64,000 nucleotides of DNA from Sinomonas atrocyanea (GCF_030811715.1 NZ_JAUSRH010000001.1:1-64000), one strand, 5' to 3'; counted from the first letter of the stretch, positions 1 through 11,063 are shown. A program made the numbers and translations. The notes: generated from the sequence alone by a model not told the origin.

Positions 1-20
1 AGGATCAAACTCTCCGTCAA
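1..20 (-). rRNA. rrs: 16S rRNA gene, 5' edge only (partial)
   Basis: Read on the minus strand, the first bases are the universal 16S start region (GGAGAGTTTGATCCT). Aligning to the E. coli numbering of AGAGTTTGATC puts the mature 5' end near position 20. The rest of the gene lies outside the window to the left. Confidence 0.9.
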
Positions 21-162
21 AGAACACGCCAACCAGGAACCCCAGGAAAATGAGGCACCCCGGCCGGCAGAAAATGATCCGGCATCAAACACCCGCCACC
101 ATGCACGGGGGTGCACAGCAACAGGCAACTTTGACAACCAAAAAAATGGCATCAACAAACTT

Positions 163-188
163 GGCACACTATTGAGTTCTCAAACAAC
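163..188 (-). promoter_or_regulatory. rrn leader boxA-like antitermination element
   Basis: The minus strand reads TGTTTGAGAACTCAATAGTG, a sequence typical of actinobacterial rRNA leaders, where it acts in NusB/NusE-dependent antitermination. It lies about 145 nt upstream of the 16S 5' end. The flanking region is AT-richer than its surroundings. Confidence 0.7.
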
Positions 189-248
189 ACGCCGCACCCG
201 GTAACAACCAGACCAGAACCAGCCAGGCCCTCCCGGAGCAACTTCTCA

Positions 249-277
249 AACCTACCCGCTCGCCCTCTCCGAGTCAA
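249..277 (-). promoter_or_regulatory. rrn promoter P2 (proximal)
   Basis: On the minus strand there is a -35 TTGACT (272-277) and a -10 TAGGTT (249-254) with a 17-nt spacer, pointing at the 16S gene. It lies downstream of the distal promoter and upstream of the boxA-like element. Confidence 0.55.
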
Positions 278-365
278 ACCGTGCCTTGCGGCTCGATGAC
301 TGTTCGCGAACTGACGGGGTTGGTTGCGCCTTCCGGGTTGTTCCCCGGCGTCCGGCGCGGATAGA

Positions 366-395
366 ACTATACCACCGGCGCGCGGCCAACGCCAA
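366..395 (-). promoter_or_regulatory. rrn promoter P1 (distal)
   Basis: On the minus strand there is a -35 TTGGCG (390-395) and a -10 TATAGT (366-371) with an 18-nt spacer. Together with P2 it gives the tandem-promoter arrangement common to actinobacterial rrn operons. Confidence 0.6.
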
Positions 396-407
396 CCTGC
401 CTTCAAC

Positions 408-443
408 GGCTGTGGGGAGGGGGCGAACCCCCTCCCCACAGCC
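408..443 (-). terminator. Terminator of the glgE-treS-mak/glgB operon
   Basis: A perfect 16-bp GC-rich stem (408-423 with 428-443) closes on a CGAA tetraloop, 37 nt beyond the glgB stop. There is no U-tract, as is usual in actinobacteria. It would separate the glucan operon from the rrn promoters that follow on the same strand. Confidence 0.75.
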
Positions 444-480
444 ACCGGCGATCGTCCCGGTATCCGTCGGCCGGCCCCGG

Positions 481-3400
481 CTACTCGGCGGCCTCAGCTG
501 CCCCGTCTGCCTCGGCGGACAGGTCGGGAACGAGGTACACGACGCCCAGCGGGGGAAGCGTCAGGACTGCCGAGGCCGGCTTGCCGTCCCACTCCCTCGC
601 TTCCGCGACCACGAGCCCCCCGTTCGTCACGCCCGAGCCGCCGAACTCTGTCGCATCCGTGTTGAGCAGCTCACGCCAGCGTCCCGCCTGCGGCAGGCCC
701 ACGGTGTAGTCGATGTGCGGGTTGCCGGCGAAGTTCGCGACGCACACGAGCGGGGCGCCGTCGTCGGACCAGCGGATGAACGAGATGACGTTGCGCTCCG
801 CGTCGTCGCCACGGATCCACTCGTACCCGGACGGGTCGTTGTCCTTCTCGTACAGCGCCGGCGTGGACCGGTAGACCGAGTTGAGCTCGCGGAAGAGCCG
901 CTGAATCCCCTGGTGCGGCTCAAGGTCCGCCATCCACCACTCGAGCCCGTGCTCCTGGTTCCACTCGGCCTCCTGCGCGAACTCGCAGCCCATGAAGATC
1001 AGCTGCTTGCCCGGGTGGGCCCACTGGAAGGCGTAGAACGCACGCAGGTTGGCAAGCTGCTTCCACCGGTCTCCCGGCATCTTCCGCAGCATCGACCCCT
1101 TGCCGTGGACAACCTCGTCGTGGCTGATGGGCAGGAGGAAGTTCTCGCTGAACGCGTACACGATCGAGAAGGTCATCTTGTTGTGGTGCCAGGACCGGTT
1201 CATCGGGTCCTCGTGCATGTACTGGAGCGAGTCGTGCATCCAGCCCATGTTCCACTTGATGCCGAATCCGAGTCCGTTGAGCGAGGTCGGCTTCGTGACA
1301 CCGGGGAAGGCGGTGGACTCCTCCGCGATCGTCACGATGCCGGGATTCCGCTTGTAGGCGGTCGCGTTCGTCTCCTGGAGGAACGAGATGGCCTCGAGGT
1401 TCTCCCGGCCGCCGTACTGGTTGGGCCGCCACTGGCCCTCCTGGCGCGAGTAGTCCAGATAGAGCATCGATGCGACCGCGTCCACCCGCAGCCCGTCGAT
1501 GTGGAACTCCTCGAGCCAGTAGAGCGCGTTGGCCACCAGGAAGTTGCGAACCTCGGTGCGCCCGAAGTTGAAGATGAGGGTGCCCCAGTCGGGGTGCTCG
1601 CCCTGCATCGGGTCGGCGTGCTCGTACAGCGGCTCGCCGTCGAACTTGGCCAGGGCCCACTCGTCCTTCGGGAAGTGCGCGGGGACCCAGTCCACGATCA
1701 CGCCGATCCCCGCCTGGTGGAGGCGGTCGACCAGGTAGCGGAAGTCGTCGGGGTGGCCGAAGCGCGAGCTCGGCGCGTAGTAGGACGTGACCTGGTAGCC
1801 CCATGAGCCGCCGAAGGGGTGCTCGGCGACCGGCATGAACTCGACGTGGGTGAAGCCCATGTGCGTGACGTACTCGACGAGCTCCTCGGCCAGCTCGCGG
1901 TAGCCCAGCCCCGGCTTCCACGAGCCGATGTGCACCTCGTACACGCTCATGGGGGCGTTGTGCGGATCCTTCAGTGCCCGCGCGGCCATCCATTCGTCGT
2001 CCTTGAAGGCGTAGTTCGACTCGTCGACCCGTGAGGCGGTGAGCGGCGGGACCTCGGTGGCGAACGCCATCGGGTCTGCGCGCTCGACCCAGTGGCCGTG
2101 GCGCGTAAGGATCCCGAACTTGTAGCACATCCCTGCTACAACGCCGGGGATGAAGATCTCCCACACGCCCGACGTCCCGAGGCTCCGCATCGCGTGCTCG
2201 CGGCCGTCCCAGCCGTTGAAGTCGCCCTTCACCTGGACGGCCTGGGCGTTCGGCGCCCAGACCTTGAAGGACGTGCCCTCGACGTTTCCGAGCACGGAGT
2301 GGTGCCTCTCGACGTGGGCGCCGAGCGCCTTCCACAGCTCCTCGTGGCGTCCCTCCCCGATCAGGTGGAGGTCGAGCTCGCCGATGGTGGGCATGTAGCG
2401 ATACGGGTCGTCGACGGTCACAAGGTGGCCGTCCCCGTACTCGACCTCGAGCCGGTAGTCCGGCACGTGGCCTTCGTCGGCCTCCGGAACGGTCCCGACC
2501 CACACGCCGTGCGACTCGTGGTCCAGCGGGACGCGGCCCTGGGGCGTGACGGCCGTGACCGAGCTCGCGAGGTGCTTGAGCGCGCGGATGGTCACCGTGC
2601 CCTCACCGTCGAGATGCGCACCGAGGACGGCGTGCGGCTGGTGGAAGGCGCCGGCTGCGACCTTGGCCAGGACGTCGCGGTCGACGGGGATGGGCGCCTT
2701 CTCGCCGGCGCCGGGCACGATGGCCGAGGGCGCCTCCACGGCGTCCCCTGCCAGGCTCCGGGCGCGGACCGCGCCATCGTGCTGTGCGGCAGTCTGGCCT
2801 GCAGCGCCCTGCGCCGCTCCCCCTGCGTGCTCTCCGTGTGCCACGTGCGCCTCCTCTCCGGGCGGCGGTGCCGCCGCCCCGACTGCTGTCTCGTCCGGCG
2901 TGCCTGCGGGCCCGCCGGGGATGCCTTCCCGTGATCGGTCCTGCTCCCGGCCCGGAAGCCAGGCCCCCAGCGCTGTGCGTGCCGCGTGCAGGGGGATCTC
3001 GGCCCACGCTGGCCGGTTCCGCTCCTCATAGGAGACTTCGTAGAGCGCCTTGTCGAGCCAGAGCGCGTCGAAGAGCGCGGTGCCGAAGGGGCTGTCGCCC
3101 CCGGCCACGGAGGCGTAGCCCTCCCAGTAGGCCCGCCCCGCAGCATCGGCCCATCCCTCGGGCACGCGCGCGGCGGGATCGGTGCGGCGCGCGGCCCCGG
3201 CGGCGTAGTCGAACGAGCGCAGCATCCCGACGACGTCCCGGAGCACCACGTCGGGAAGGCTGCGCTCGGCGACGGGCCGGAGCGGCTCACCCTCGAAGTC
3301 GAGGATGGCGAAGGGCCGCTCGCTGCCGGCGAAGTGGAGGATCTGGCCCAGGTGCAGGTCGCCGTGGATGCGCTGGAGGACGAGTCCCTCCCTGGCTGCG

Positions 3401-4353
3401 GGCAGCGCCGCCAGGAGGGCGTCGAGGGCCGCATCCGGCACGCCCACACTCCCTCGGACCTCGGCCCAGGCGGCCCGCAGGCGCTCGGAGAGGCGCTGGA
3501 CGAACGCGTCGGCGGCGGGGCCATCGAGCGTCTCTGTCCCGAGCGTGGTCGCGAGCGCCGTGTGGATCCGGGCGGTGGCTGCCCCGAGCCCCCGCGCCGT
3601 GTCCGAGAGGTCCCGGCCGTCCGCGGCAGCGTCGAGCGCAACCCCCCACATGTCCGCGCCGCCGGCGAGGAATTCGTGCGCGACGGCGAACTGGCCCTGC
3701 GCGCGGCCCCCCTGGGGGCGCTCCCAGCCGACGTCGATCCAGCCGAGCGCCGTCGGGGCGTCGGTGGCGCGGGCACGGGCCAGGGCGGCCCCGAGCTCCA
3801 CCTCGGGGTTGAGCCCCTCCGAGAGCTGGCGGAAGACCTTGACCATCGCATCGCCGGCAGCCGAGCGGACCACGATCGACGTGTTCGACTGCTCCCCCCG
3901 CAGGACCGAGGAGGTGAGGGCGCCGGAAGGGAGGCCGCCCTGCCCGCTCGAGGAGCCGACGGCGTCGGCGTGGTCGCCCGCGACCGCGGCACCGTCCTCC
4001 ATGAGGGCGAGGAGCGCTGCCGAGAACGCGGGCTCGTGCACCGCGTCGTACACCCAGACGACCGTCCCGCCCGGTCCGCGCACCTTGCCGATGAGGGCGG
4101 CCTCGTCGCCCTCAGCGGGCTCGCGGCGCAGGCTCAGCGGCACATTGAGCACGGTGTCGAGCCGGCCGGCGCTGGCCCGGATGAGGTGCACCTCCAGGCG
4201 CGGGGCGTCGGGGCCCCCGCCCGAGAGCACGAGGCCGCCCGCCGGCTCGAACTCGACGTCGCGGCCCTTGGCCGGGAACCACCGCTGCTCGGGGATCCAC
4301 TCGGCGAGAAGCGCCTCGAGTGACGGGAAGAGGGCGCGGGTCTCGGTGTCCAT
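481..4353 (-). CDS. glgB: Fused maltokinase / 1,4-alpha-glucan branching enzyme (Mak-GlgB)
   Basis: A 1290-residue fusion. Residues 1 to about 465 are a maltokinase (maltose + ATP to maltose-1-phosphate) with an aminoglycoside-kinase-like active site, HGDLHLGQ at 330-337 and DFEG at 352-355. An Ala/Gly/Pro-rich linker spans about 470-555. The rest is a GH13 branching enzyme with an N-terminal CBM48-type module, nucleophile Asp958 in LRVDAVASM, the acid in IAEES and the third carboxylate in [12 protein letters not shown]. GlgB creates alpha-1,6 branches on the polymer made by GlgE. The start is the ATG at 4353, overlapping the treS stop (TGATG), so the two are probably translationally coupled. 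A longer open frame continues upstream only as a shadow of treS. In mycobacteria the two activities are separate proteins. Confidence 0.93.
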   Translation of the reverse strand: MDTETRALFPSLEALLAEWIPEQRWFPAKGRDVEFEPAGGLVLSGGGPDAPRLEVHLIRASAGRLDTVLNVPLSLRREPAEGDEAALIGKVRGPGGTVVWVYDAVHEPAFSAALLALMEDGAAVAGDHADAVGSSSGQGGLPSGALTSSVLRGEQSNTSIVVRSAAGDAMVKVFRQLSEGLNPEVELGAALARARATDAPTALGWIDVGWERPQGGRAQGQFAVAHEFLAGGADMWGVALDAAADGRDLSDTARGLGAATARIHTALATTLGTETLDGPAADAFVQRLSERLRAAWAEVRGSVGVPDAALDALLAALPAAREGLVLQRIHGDLHLGQILHFAGSERPFAILDFEGEPLRPVAERSLPDVVLRDVVGMLRSFDYAAGAARRTDPAARVPEGWADAAGRAYWEGYASVAGGDSPFGTALFDALWLDKALYEVSYEERNRPAWAEIPLHAARTALGAWLPGREQDRSREGIPGGPAGTPDETAVGAAAPPPGEEAHVAHGEHAGGAAQGAAGQTAAQHDGAVRARSLAGDAVEAPSAIVPGAGEKAPIPVDRDVLAKVAAGAFHQPHAVLGAHLDGEGTVTIRALKHLASSVTAVTPQGRVPLDHESHGVWVGTVPEADEGHVPDYRLEVEYGDGHLVTVDDPYRYMPTIGELDLHLIGEGRHEELWKALGAHVERHHSVLGNVEGTSFKVWAPNAQAVQVKGDFNGWDGREHAMRSLGTSGVWEIFIPGVVAGMCYKFGILTRHGHWVERADPMAFATEVPPLTASRVDESNYAFKDDEWMAARALKDPHNAPMSVYEVHIGSWKPGLGYRELAEELVEYVTHMGFTHVEFMPVAEHPFGGSWGYQVTSYYAPSSRFGHPDDFRYLVDRLHQAGIGVIVDWVPAHFPKDEWALAKFDGEPLYEHADPMQGEHPDWGTLIFNFGRTEVRNFLVANALYWLEEFHIDGLRVDAVASMLYLDYSRQEGQWRPNQYGGRENLEAISFLQETNATAYKRNPGIVTIAEESTAFPGVTKPTSLNGLGFGIKWNMGWMHDSLQYMHEDPMNRSWHHNKMTFSIVYAFSENFLLPISHDEVVHGKGSMLRKMPGDRWKQLANLRAFYAFQWAHPGKQLIFMGCEFAQEAEWNQEHGLEWWMADLEPHQGIQRLFRELNSVYRSTPALYEKDNDPSGYEWIRGDDAERNVISFIRWSDDGAPLVCVANFAGNPHIDYTVGLPQAGRWRELLNTDATEFGGSGVTNGGLVVAEAREWDGKPASAVLTLPPLGVVYLVPDLSAEADGAAEAAE

Positions 4354-6149
4354 CACTGGACCAGCTCCCCCGCCGGGGACTCCGGGACAATGACCGGCAG
4401 CGCCGTGGTCAGCGGGCTGGTCGGCACGGAGGCGGCGTTGCGGACGCGCAGCCAGAAGTACCCGTGCGCGCCGAGCGTCACGTGGAAGCGCCCGTCCGGC
4501 CCCACCTGCGAGAACGGTTCCCCGCCGAAGATGTCCCGCAGGCCGCGCCCGGCGAACTCGGGCAGGTCGAGCGCGGTGGCCACGGGGTGCCCGGCGAGGT
4601 TGAACACGCACAGGATGGCCTCGCCGCGCCTGCCGTGCGCCTCGTCGTCGGGCATCTCCCTCAAGTAGGCCAGCACCCGCTCGCTGTCCGCGGGGACGTT
4701 GCGGTAGCCGCCCAGTCCGAACACGGGGTGCGCGCGGCGCACCCCGAGGATGTTGCGCATCCACCGCAGGAGGCTGCCGGAGTGTGCCATCTCGGCCTCC
4801 ACGTTCGCCATCCCATAGTGGTAGACCAACGACTGGATCGTCGGGAGGTAGAGCTTGCCCGGGTCCGCCGTCGAGAAGCCCGCGTTGCGGTCCGGGTTCC
4901 ACTGCATCGGCGTGCGCACCGCGTCGCGGTCCTCGAGCCAGATGTTGTCCCCCATCCCGATCTCATCGCCGTAGTAGAGGAAGGGGCTGCCCGGCAGCGA
5001 GAGCAGGAGCGCGTTGATGAGCTCGATTTCCGCGCGGGAGTTGTCCAGCAGGGGGGCCAGGCGGCGGCGGATGCCGACGTTGGCCCGCATCCGCGGATCC
5101 GAGGCGTACCACCCCAGCATCGCCTCGCGCTCCTCGACCGTGACCATCTCGAGGGTCAGCTCGTCGTGGTTCCGCAGGAAGGTGCCCCACTGGGCACCGC
5201 CGGGGATGGCCGGGGTGTCCACCATGGTGTCGACGATCGGCTGGGCCTTCTGGTCACGCAGCGCGTAGTAGAGGCGCGGCATGATCGGGAAGTGGAAGGC
5301 CATGTGGCACTCGGGCTCAGTCTCAGTGCCGAAGTACTCCACCACCTCGTGCGGGGGCTGGTTGGCCTCGGCGATGATGATGCGGCCGGGGTACTTGTGG
5401 TCCATGAACTCCCGCAGCCGGGCGAGGAAGACGTGCGTGGCCGGGAGGTTCTCGCAGTTCGTCCCCTCCTCCGCGTACAGGTACGGGATCGCGTCGGCCC
5501 GGATGCCGTCCACGCCCTGGTCGAGCCAGAACTGCACGACGTCGAAGATCGCCTGCTGGACCTTGGGGTTCTCGAAGTTCAGGTCTGGCTGGTGGCTGAA
5601 GAAGCGGTGCCAGAAGAACTGCCGCCGGATCGGGTCGAAGGTCCAGTTGGACTCCTCGGTGTCGATGAAGATGATGCGGGCGTCCTGGTACTTCTCGTCC
5701 GTGTCGCTCCACATGTAGAAGTCGCCGTACGGCCCGTCCGGGTCCCGCCTCGACTCCTGGAACCAGCGGTGCTGGTCCGAGGTGTGGTTGAGCGGGAGGT
5801 CGATGATGATCCGCACGCCGCGGGCGTGGGCCTCGGCCACGAGCCGCTGGAAGTCGCTGATCGAGCCGAACTCCGGCAGCACCGACTCGTAGTCGGAGAC
5901 GTCGTAGCCGCCATCGCGGAGCGGGGACTCGAAGAACGGCGGCAGCCACAGGCAGTCGACGCCCAGCCACTGCAGGTAGTCCAGACGGTCGATCAGGCCC
6001 TGGATGTCCCCGGAGCCGTCTCCGTTCGCGTCGTTGAACGCCCGGACGAGGACCTCATAGAAGACCGCCTTCTTGTACCAGAAGGGATCGTGCTTGAGGC
6101 CTGGTGCGTTGACGTTGAAGTTCGGCTGTGCCTGTTGGCCGATGTTCAT
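4353..6149 (-). CDS. treS: Trehalose synthase / maltose alpha-D-glucosyltransferase
   Basis: A 598-residue GH13 enzyme that interconverts trehalose and maltose and supplies maltose to the downstream maltokinase. The N terminus ([15 protein letters not shown]) and (beta/alpha)8 motifs are typical of TreS: nucleophile Asp219 in [11 protein letters not shown], acid/base Glu in IIAEANQPP and transition-state Asp in RNHDELT. AAGGAG sits 10 nt before the ATG. It is the middle gene of glgE-treS-mak/glgB, 78 nt after glgE. Length matches the TreS family. TreS proteins often carry a fused C-terminal maltokinase; here the maltokinase is instead fused to GlgB. Confidence 0.95.
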   Translation of the reverse strand: MNIGQQAQPNFNVNAPGLKHDPFWYKKAVFYEVLVRAFNDANGDGSGDIQGLIDRLDYLQWLGVDCLWLPPFFESPLRDGGYDVSDYESVLPEFGSISDFQRLVAEAHARGVRIIIDLPLNHTSDQHRWFQESRRDPDGPYGDFYMWSDTDEKYQDARIIFIDTEESNWTFDPIRRQFFWHRFFSHQPDLNFENPKVQQAIFDVVQFWLDQGVDGIRADAIPYLYAEEGTNCENLPATHVFLARLREFMDHKYPGRIIIAEANQPPHEVVEYFGTETEPECHMAFHFPIMPRLYYALRDQKAQPIVDTMVDTPAIPGGAQWGTFLRNHDELTLEMVTVEEREAMLGWYASDPRMRANVGIRRRLAPLLDNSRAEIELINALLLSLPGSPFLYYGDEIGMGDNIWLEDRDAVRTPMQWNPDRNAGFSTADPGKLYLPTIQSLVYHYGMANVEAEMAHSGSLLRWMRNILGVRRAHPVFGLGGYRNVPADSERVLAYLREMPDDEAHGRRGEAILCVFNLAGHPVATALDLPEFAGRGLRDIFGGEPFSQVGPDGRFHVTLGAHGYFWLRVRNAASVPTSPLTTALPVIVPESPAGELVQ

Positions 6150-6227
6150 GGACTCTTCAGGTCTCCTTAACGGCGGGTCACGCTGGTTCGGGTCTACGCC
6201 ACGTTAGCGCGGCGTCTGAAGGACCGG

Positions 6228-8255
6228 CTACCGACGCACGTGGAGGATGTGCGCCGGCTCGGCGTGTGCGTCGAGCCGCACGTAGTTGTGCTCCCCCCAC
6301 ATCCACGACTGCCCGGACAGGAGGTCGTCGACGCGGAACCTGCCCTCGAGGTCGAGGGCCTCGCGGTCGAGGTGGAGCGCGGGGAGGTCGAGGGTGACGG
6401 TGCTTTCCCGGGACGAGTGGGGATCGACGTTGACCACGACGATGAGGGTGTCCTTCGTCCCGTCCGCGTTCTCCTTGTGCTTGGAGAACACCACGGTCGC
6501 GTCGTCGGTGCTCGAGTGCAGGGTGAGGTTCTGCAGGTCCATGAGCGCCGGGTGCGCGCGCCGGATCTCGTTCAGCCGGGTCAGGTACGGCGCGAGCGAA
6601 CGGCCCGCGGCCTCCGCGGCGGCCCAGTCCCGCTGCTTGTACTCGTACTTCTCGTTGTCGATGTACTCCTCGGCGCCCGGGCGGGCCACATGCTCGACCA
6701 GCTCGTAGCCGGCGTAGACGCCCCACAGCGGGCTGGCCATCGAGGCGAGGACCGCCCGGATCTTGAACGCCGGCCAGCCGCCGAACTGGAGGTACTCGGT
6801 GAGGATGTCCGGGGTGTTCACGAAGAGGTTGGGCCGGTAGAACGGGGCCCAGTCCTTCGAGATCATCGTGAAGAACTCCTCGAGTTCCACCCGCGTGTTC
6901 CGCCACGTGAAGTACGTGTAGGACTGCTGGAATCCCGCCCGGCCGAGCGCCTTCATCATTGCCGGCCGCGTGAAGGCCTCGGCGAGGAACACGACGTCGG
7001 GATTCTTCTTGGCCACCTTGCCGATGAGCCACTCCCAGAACCACACCGGCTTGGTGTGCGGGTTGTCGACGCGGAAGATCTTCACCCCGTGGTCGATCCA
7101 GAGGTTCACGATCCGCAGGATCTCCTTGGAGAGCCCCTCAGGGTCGTTGTCGAAGTTCAGCGGGTAGATGTCCTGGTACTTCTTCGGGGGGTTCTCGGCA
7201 TAGGCGATCGAACCGTCGACCCGGGTGGTGAACCACTCGGGGTGGGACGTGACCCAGGGGTGGTCCGGCGAGGCCTGCAGCGCGAGGTCGAGCGCCACCT
7301 CGAGACCGAGTTCCTCGGCGCGGGCGACGAACGCGTCGAAGTCCTCGAACGTGCCCAGATCCGGATGGATCATGTCGTGGCCGCCCTCCGCGGCGCCGAT
7401 GGCCCACGGCGAGCCGGGATCGCCCGGGTCGGCGGTGAGCGAGTTGTTCGGGCCCTTGCGGAACGCGCGCCCGATCGGGTGGATCGGGGGCAGGTAGATC
7501 ACGTCGAAGCCCATCGCGGCCACTCCGGGGAGGCGCTCCGCCGCGGTGCGCAGCGTGCCCGAGGTCCACGCGCCGGTGGCATGGTCGCGCACGGCGCCCT
7601 CGGAGCGGGGGAAGAACTCGTACCACGCGCCGCGGCCCGCCCGCTCGCGCTCGACGAGGAGGGGGAAGTGCTCGCTCTCGGTGACGAGCTCGCGGATCGG
7701 GAGACGCTCGACGGCGGCCCGCACCTCGGGCGCCTCGCCCGCCGCGAGGCGGTCCTCGACGGAGCGGGAGGCGTCGGCGAGCGCGTACGACGCCGAGCGG
7801 AACGTTCCGCGGTCGGCCTCGCTGCGGTCCTCGTCCTCGGCCGCGGCGGCGAAGAGCGCCGCGCCCTCCGCGAGCATGAGCTCGACGTCCATGCCGGCGG
7901 CGATCTTCACGGCGGCGTTGTGGTGCCACGTGCCGTAGCGGTCATGCCAGGCCTCGATGGTGAAGGTCCACTCGCCCTCCTTGGTGGGGGTGAGGATGCC
8001 GTGCCAGCGGTCGAGGCCCTTGCCCAGCTCGCGGAGCCGGACGCGCTGCTTCTCCTTCCCGCGCGGAGAGTAGAGGACTGCGCTCACGCCGAGCGCGTCG
8101 TGGCCCTCGCGGAAGGCGGTGGCGCCGACTTCAATGCTCTCTCCGGCGACGGCCTTCGCGGGGAACGCCCCGCCCTCGACCACGGGGAAGACGTCCGTGA
8201 TGGGGAAGCGGCCGAAGCGGAGCTTGCCGGGAATGTGCGGTTCGAGAGCGGGCAC
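6228..8255 (-). CDS. glgE: Alpha-1,4-glucan:maltose-1-phosphate maltosyltransferase
   Basis: A 675-residue GH13_3 enzyme that transfers maltose from maltose-1-phosphate to the non-reducing end of an alpha-1,4-glucan. The N-terminal beta-sandwich (about 1-190) is followed by the catalytic barrel, with IYLPPIHPIGR near 250, nucleophile Asp397 in FRVDNPHTKP and acid Glu426 in FLAEAF, close to the numbering of the Streptomyces enzyme. The GTG start at 8255 is preceded by AAAGGA at good spacing; the open frame upstream has no typical GlgE sequence. It is the first gene of the operon, divergent from glgP across about 190 nt. Confidence 0.95.
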   Translation of the reverse strand: MPALEPHIPGKLRFGRFPITDVFPVVEGGAFPAKAVAGESIEVGATAFREGHDALGVSAVLYSPRGKEKQRVRLRELGKGLDRWHGILTPTKEGEWTFTIEAWHDRYGTWHHNAAVKIAAGMDVELMLAEGAALFAAAAEDEDRSEADRGTFRSASYALADASRSVEDRLAAGEAPEVRAAVERLPIRELVTESEHFPLLVERERAGRGAWYEFFPRSEGAVRDHATGAWTSGTLRTAAERLPGVAAMGFDVIYLPPIHPIGRAFRKGPNNSLTADPGDPGSPWAIGAAEGGHDMIHPDLGTFEDFDAFVARAEELGLEVALDLALQASPDHPWVTSHPEWFTTRVDGSIAYAENPPKKYQDIYPLNFDNDPEGLSKEILRIVNLWIDHGVKIFRVDNPHTKPVWFWEWLIGKVAKKNPDVVFLAEAFTRPAMMKALGRAGFQQSYTYFTWRNTRVELEEFFTMISKDWAPFYRPNLFVNTPDILTEYLQFGGWPAFKIRAVLASMASPLWGVYAGYELVEHVARPGAEEYIDNEKYEYKQRDWAAAEAAGRSLAPYLTRLNEIRRAHPALMDLQNLTLHSSTDDATVVFSKHKENADGTKDTLIVVVNVDPHSSRESTVTLDLPALHLDREALDLEGRFRVDDLLSGQSWMWGEHNYVRLDAHAEPAHILHVRR

Positions 8256-8411
8256 AGGTTGTCCTTTCGCATGGCGGGCGTGGTCCCTGAAGGCCTGTCC
8301 ATCCGTCACGATAGCCCGGCTCGCGGACGATTGCGAAGGACGTGACCTGGCCGCCGGTGACCCCGCTCCCCCACCCATACCCGCAGTTCACCGCCATGTA
8401 ACGTGGCGCTC

Positions 8412-8440
8412 TTCATCGGTGCTCGCGGCTCGGCTAGTGT
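8412..8440 (+). promoter_or_regulatory. Putative glgP promoter, leaderless type
   Basis: -10 TAGTGT (8435-8440) lies 7 nt before the GTG start at 8448. A weak -35 TTCATC (8412-8417) sits at a 17-nt spacing. There is no Shine-Dalgarno sequence, so the transcript is expected to start at or next to the GTG. Confidence 0.5.
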
Positions 8441-8447
8441 GGCGCAG

Positions 8448-11063
8448 GTGAAGGCCATCCGTAGATTCACCGTCCGCACCGTGCTCCCCGAGCCGATCGC
8501 TGCGCTCGACACGCTTGCCACGAACCTGCGCTGGTCCTGGCACCAGCCGACCCGCGACCTGTTCGCCGGCCTCGACCCCGAGCTGTGGGAAGAGAGCCGG
8601 CACGATCCGGCGGGCCTGCTGGGCCTCATCACCCGCGAGCAGCTGCAGCGCCTGGCCCTGGACCCGGACGTGGTGGCCCGTGTGCGCGCGGCCGAGGAAG
8701 ACCTGCGTGCTTACCTCGAGGAGCCGCGCTGGTACCAGGGGCTCGGGGCCGGGGCGCCGAAGTGCATCGCCTACTTCTCCCCGGAGTACGGCATCACCGA
8801 GGTCCTCCCCCAGTACTCCGGCGGCCTCGGGATCCTCGCAGGCGACCACCTCAAGAGCGCCTCGGACCTCGGTGTGCCGCTGATCGGCGTCGGCCTCCTC
8901 TACCAGGCCGGCTACTTCAAGCAGTCGCTCTCGCGCGACGCCTGGCAGCAGGAGACGTACCCGGTCCTCGACCCGGACGCGCTGCCCCTGACGCTGCTCA
9001 AGGAAGCGGACGGCACGGCCTGCGTCGTGACCCTTCCCCTGCCCAACGGCCGGAAGCTCCACGCCCACATCTGGCGCGCCGACGTGGGCCGCGTCCCACT
9101 GCTGCTGCTCGATTCGAACATGCCGGCGAACGACGACGGCGCACGCTCCATCACCGACCGCCTCTACGGCGGCGGCGGGGACCACCGGCTCCAGCAGGAG
9201 CTCCTGCTCGGCATGGGCGGCGTGAAGGCCCTGCGGATCTTCCAGCGGCTCACCGGCGGACCGGCTCCCGAGGTCTTCCACACGAACGAGGGCCACGCGG
9301 GCTTCCTGGGCATCGAGCGGATCCAGGAGCTCATGTCCGCGTCCCAGCCGCTCACCTGGGACGAGGCGCTCGTGGCCGGCCGCGCCTCCACCGTGTTCAC
9401 GACCCACACCCCGGTGGCCGCCGGCATCGACCGGTTCGACGCTGCGCAGATCAAGTACTTCTTCGACGCCGGCCTGGCCCCGGCTGTGCCCACCTCCAAG
9501 GTGCTCGAGCTCGGGCGGGAGAGCTACGAGGGCGGTGACCCGTCCGTGTTCAACATGGCGGTCATGGGGCTGCGCCTCGCGCAGCGGGCCAACGGCGTCG
9601 CGAAGCTCCACGGCCGCGTCTCCCGTGAGATGTTCTCCGGGCTGTGGCCGGGCTTCGACCACTCCGAGGTGCCGATCACGTCCGTCACGAACGGTGTGCA
9701 CGTGCCCACGTGGATCGACCCCAGGATCAACGCCATGGCCGAGGACCTCGCCCCCGGCGGCGGGGTCGGAGGCCGTTGGGACGTGGTCTTCAACGTCTCG
9801 GACGAGAAGATCTGGCAGATCCGCCGCGAGCTGCGGGCCCGGCTCATCGAGGACGTGCGCCGGCGTGTGCGCGCCGCGTGGCACAAGCGCGGCGCCGGCG
9901 AAGCGGAGCTGACCTGGACCGACTCGATCCTGAGCCCTGACGTCCTCACCATCGGCTTCGCCCGCCGCGTCCCGACGTACAAGCGCCTGACGCTCATGCT
10001 CCGTGACCCGGCGCGCCTCAAGCGGCTGCTGCTGGATCCCGAGCACCCGATCCAGATCGTGATCGCCGGCAAGTCGCACCCGGCGGACGACGCCGGCAAG
10101 AAGATGATCCAGGATCTCGTGCGCTTCACGGACGACCCCGAGGTCCGCCACCGCATCGTGTTCCTCCCGAACTATGACATCGCCATGGCGCGGACCCTGT
10201 TCCCGGGCTGTGACGTCTGGCTCAACAACCCGCTGCGGCCCCTCGAGGCGTGCGGGACCTCCGGGATGAAGGCCGCGATCAACGGCTCCCTCAACCTCTC
10301 GGTCCTCGACGGCTGGTGGGACGAGCTCTACGACGGCTCCAACGGCTGGGCGATCCCGACCGCGAGCGGTGGGGCGAGCGCCCATGAGCGGGACGACATC
10401 GAGGCCGCGGCCCTGTACGAGCTCATCGAGACCCAAGTCGCCCCGCGCTTCTACGGGCACGCCGGCACGCAGACGGGGGCGGAGTCCGCCGGCGCGGCGG
10501 GGCCGTCGTCGGGCCGCGCCGAGGGCGCTCCGACCTCGTGGATCTCGATGATCAAGCACACCCTCTCGTTCCTGGGCCCCGCCGTCTCGGCGGACCGGAT
10601 GGTGGGCGACTACGTCAACGAGCTCTACACCCCCGCGGCCCAGGCCGGCCGGGCAGCCGTGGCGGAGGACTACCGGGCCGCGCGCGAGCTCGCCGCGTGG
10701 ACCAAGCACGTGCGCAGCAACTGGTCCCAGGTCCACGTCGAGCACATCGACTCCGGCGGCCTCTCGGAGGTCCCGCAGATCGGCGACAAGCTCAACGTCA
10801 GCACCTACCTCAACCTCGGCGTCCTCAACCCCTCCGACGTGCTCGTGGAACTCGCCTACGGCAAGGTGGACGAGGCCGACCAGCTCACCGGGGTGGGCCT
10901 GACGGAGCTCGAGCCGAGCGAGCACCTCGGCAACGGCCGCTACGTCTTCGCCGGGGCGGCGATGATCGAGCACTCGGGCGCGTTCGGCTACACCGTCCGG
11001 GTCATCCCCCGGCACGAGGGCCTCGCGTCGAAGGCCGAGCTCGGCCTCGTGGTCAACGCCTGA
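8448..11063 (+). CDS. glgP: Alpha-glucan (glycogen/maltodextrin) phosphorylase
   Basis: An 871-residue GT35 phosphorylase of the actinobacterial type (N-terminal DUF3417 region, then the catalytic core). It releases glucose-1-phosphate from alpha-1,4-glucan. Recognisable elements are NLRWSWHQPTRDLF near the N terminus, HTNEGHAGFLG, and the PLP-binding region EACGTSGMKAAINGSLNLS, whose Lys forms the Schiff base. The GTG at 8448 is preferred over the GTG at 8403 because it fits the conserved N terminus and lies 7 nt after a -10 hexamer. It is transcribed away from glgE, pairing synthesis and breakdown at one divergent locus. Confidence 0.93.
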   Translation: MKAIRRFTVRTVLPEPIAALDTLATNLRWSWHQPTRDLFAGLDPELWEESRHDPAGLLGLITREQLQRLALDPDVVARVRAAEEDLRAYLEEPRWYQGLGAGAPKCIAYFSPEYGITEVLPQYSGGLGILAGDHLKSASDLGVPLIGVGLLYQAGYFKQSLSRDAWQQETYPVLDPDALPLTLLKEADGTACVVTLPLPNGRKLHAHIWRADVGRVPLLLLDSNMPANDDGARSITDRLYGGGGDHRLQQELLLGMGGVKALRIFQRLTGGPAPEVFHTNEGHAGFLGIERIQELMSASQPLTWDEALVAGRASTVFTTHTPVAAGIDRFDAAQIKYFFDAGLAPAVPTSKVLELGRESYEGGDPSVFNMAVMGLRLAQRANGVAKLHGRVSREMFSGLWPGFDHSEVPITSVTNGVHVPTWIDPRINAMAEDLAPGGGVGGRWDVVFNVSDEKIWQIRRELRARLIEDVRRRVRAAWHKRGAGEAELTWTDSILSPDVLTIGFARRVPTYKRLTLMLRDPARLKRLLLDPEHPIQIVIAGKSHPADDAGKKMIQDLVRFTDDPEVRHRIVFLPNYDIAMARTLFPGCDVWLNNPLRPLEACGTSGMKAAINGSLNLSVLDGWWDELYDGSNGWAIPTASGGASAHERDDIEAAALYELIETQVAPRFYGHAGTQTGAESAGAAGPSSGRAEGAPTSWISMIKHTLSFLGPAVSADRMVGDYVNELYTPAAQAGRAAVAEDYRAARELAAWTKHVRSNWSQVHVEHIDSGGLSEVPQIGDKLNVSTYLNLGVLNPSDVLVELAYGKVDEADQLTGVGLTELEPSEHLGNGRYVFAGAAMIEHSGAFGYTVRVIPRHEGLASKAELGLVVNA

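Noticed and set aside
286-1806. Long plus-strand open frame opposite mak-glgB (and similar ones at 4320-6170, 6240-8345 and elsewhere)
   Set aside because: Antisense shadows of GC-rich genes: Arg/Val/His/Pro-rich translations without domains, opposite strongly recognisable enzymes.
8403-8447. Upstream GTG start for glgP
   Set aside because: No ribosome site, and it would place the -10 hexamer inside the coding region; the 8448 start fits the conserved N terminus.
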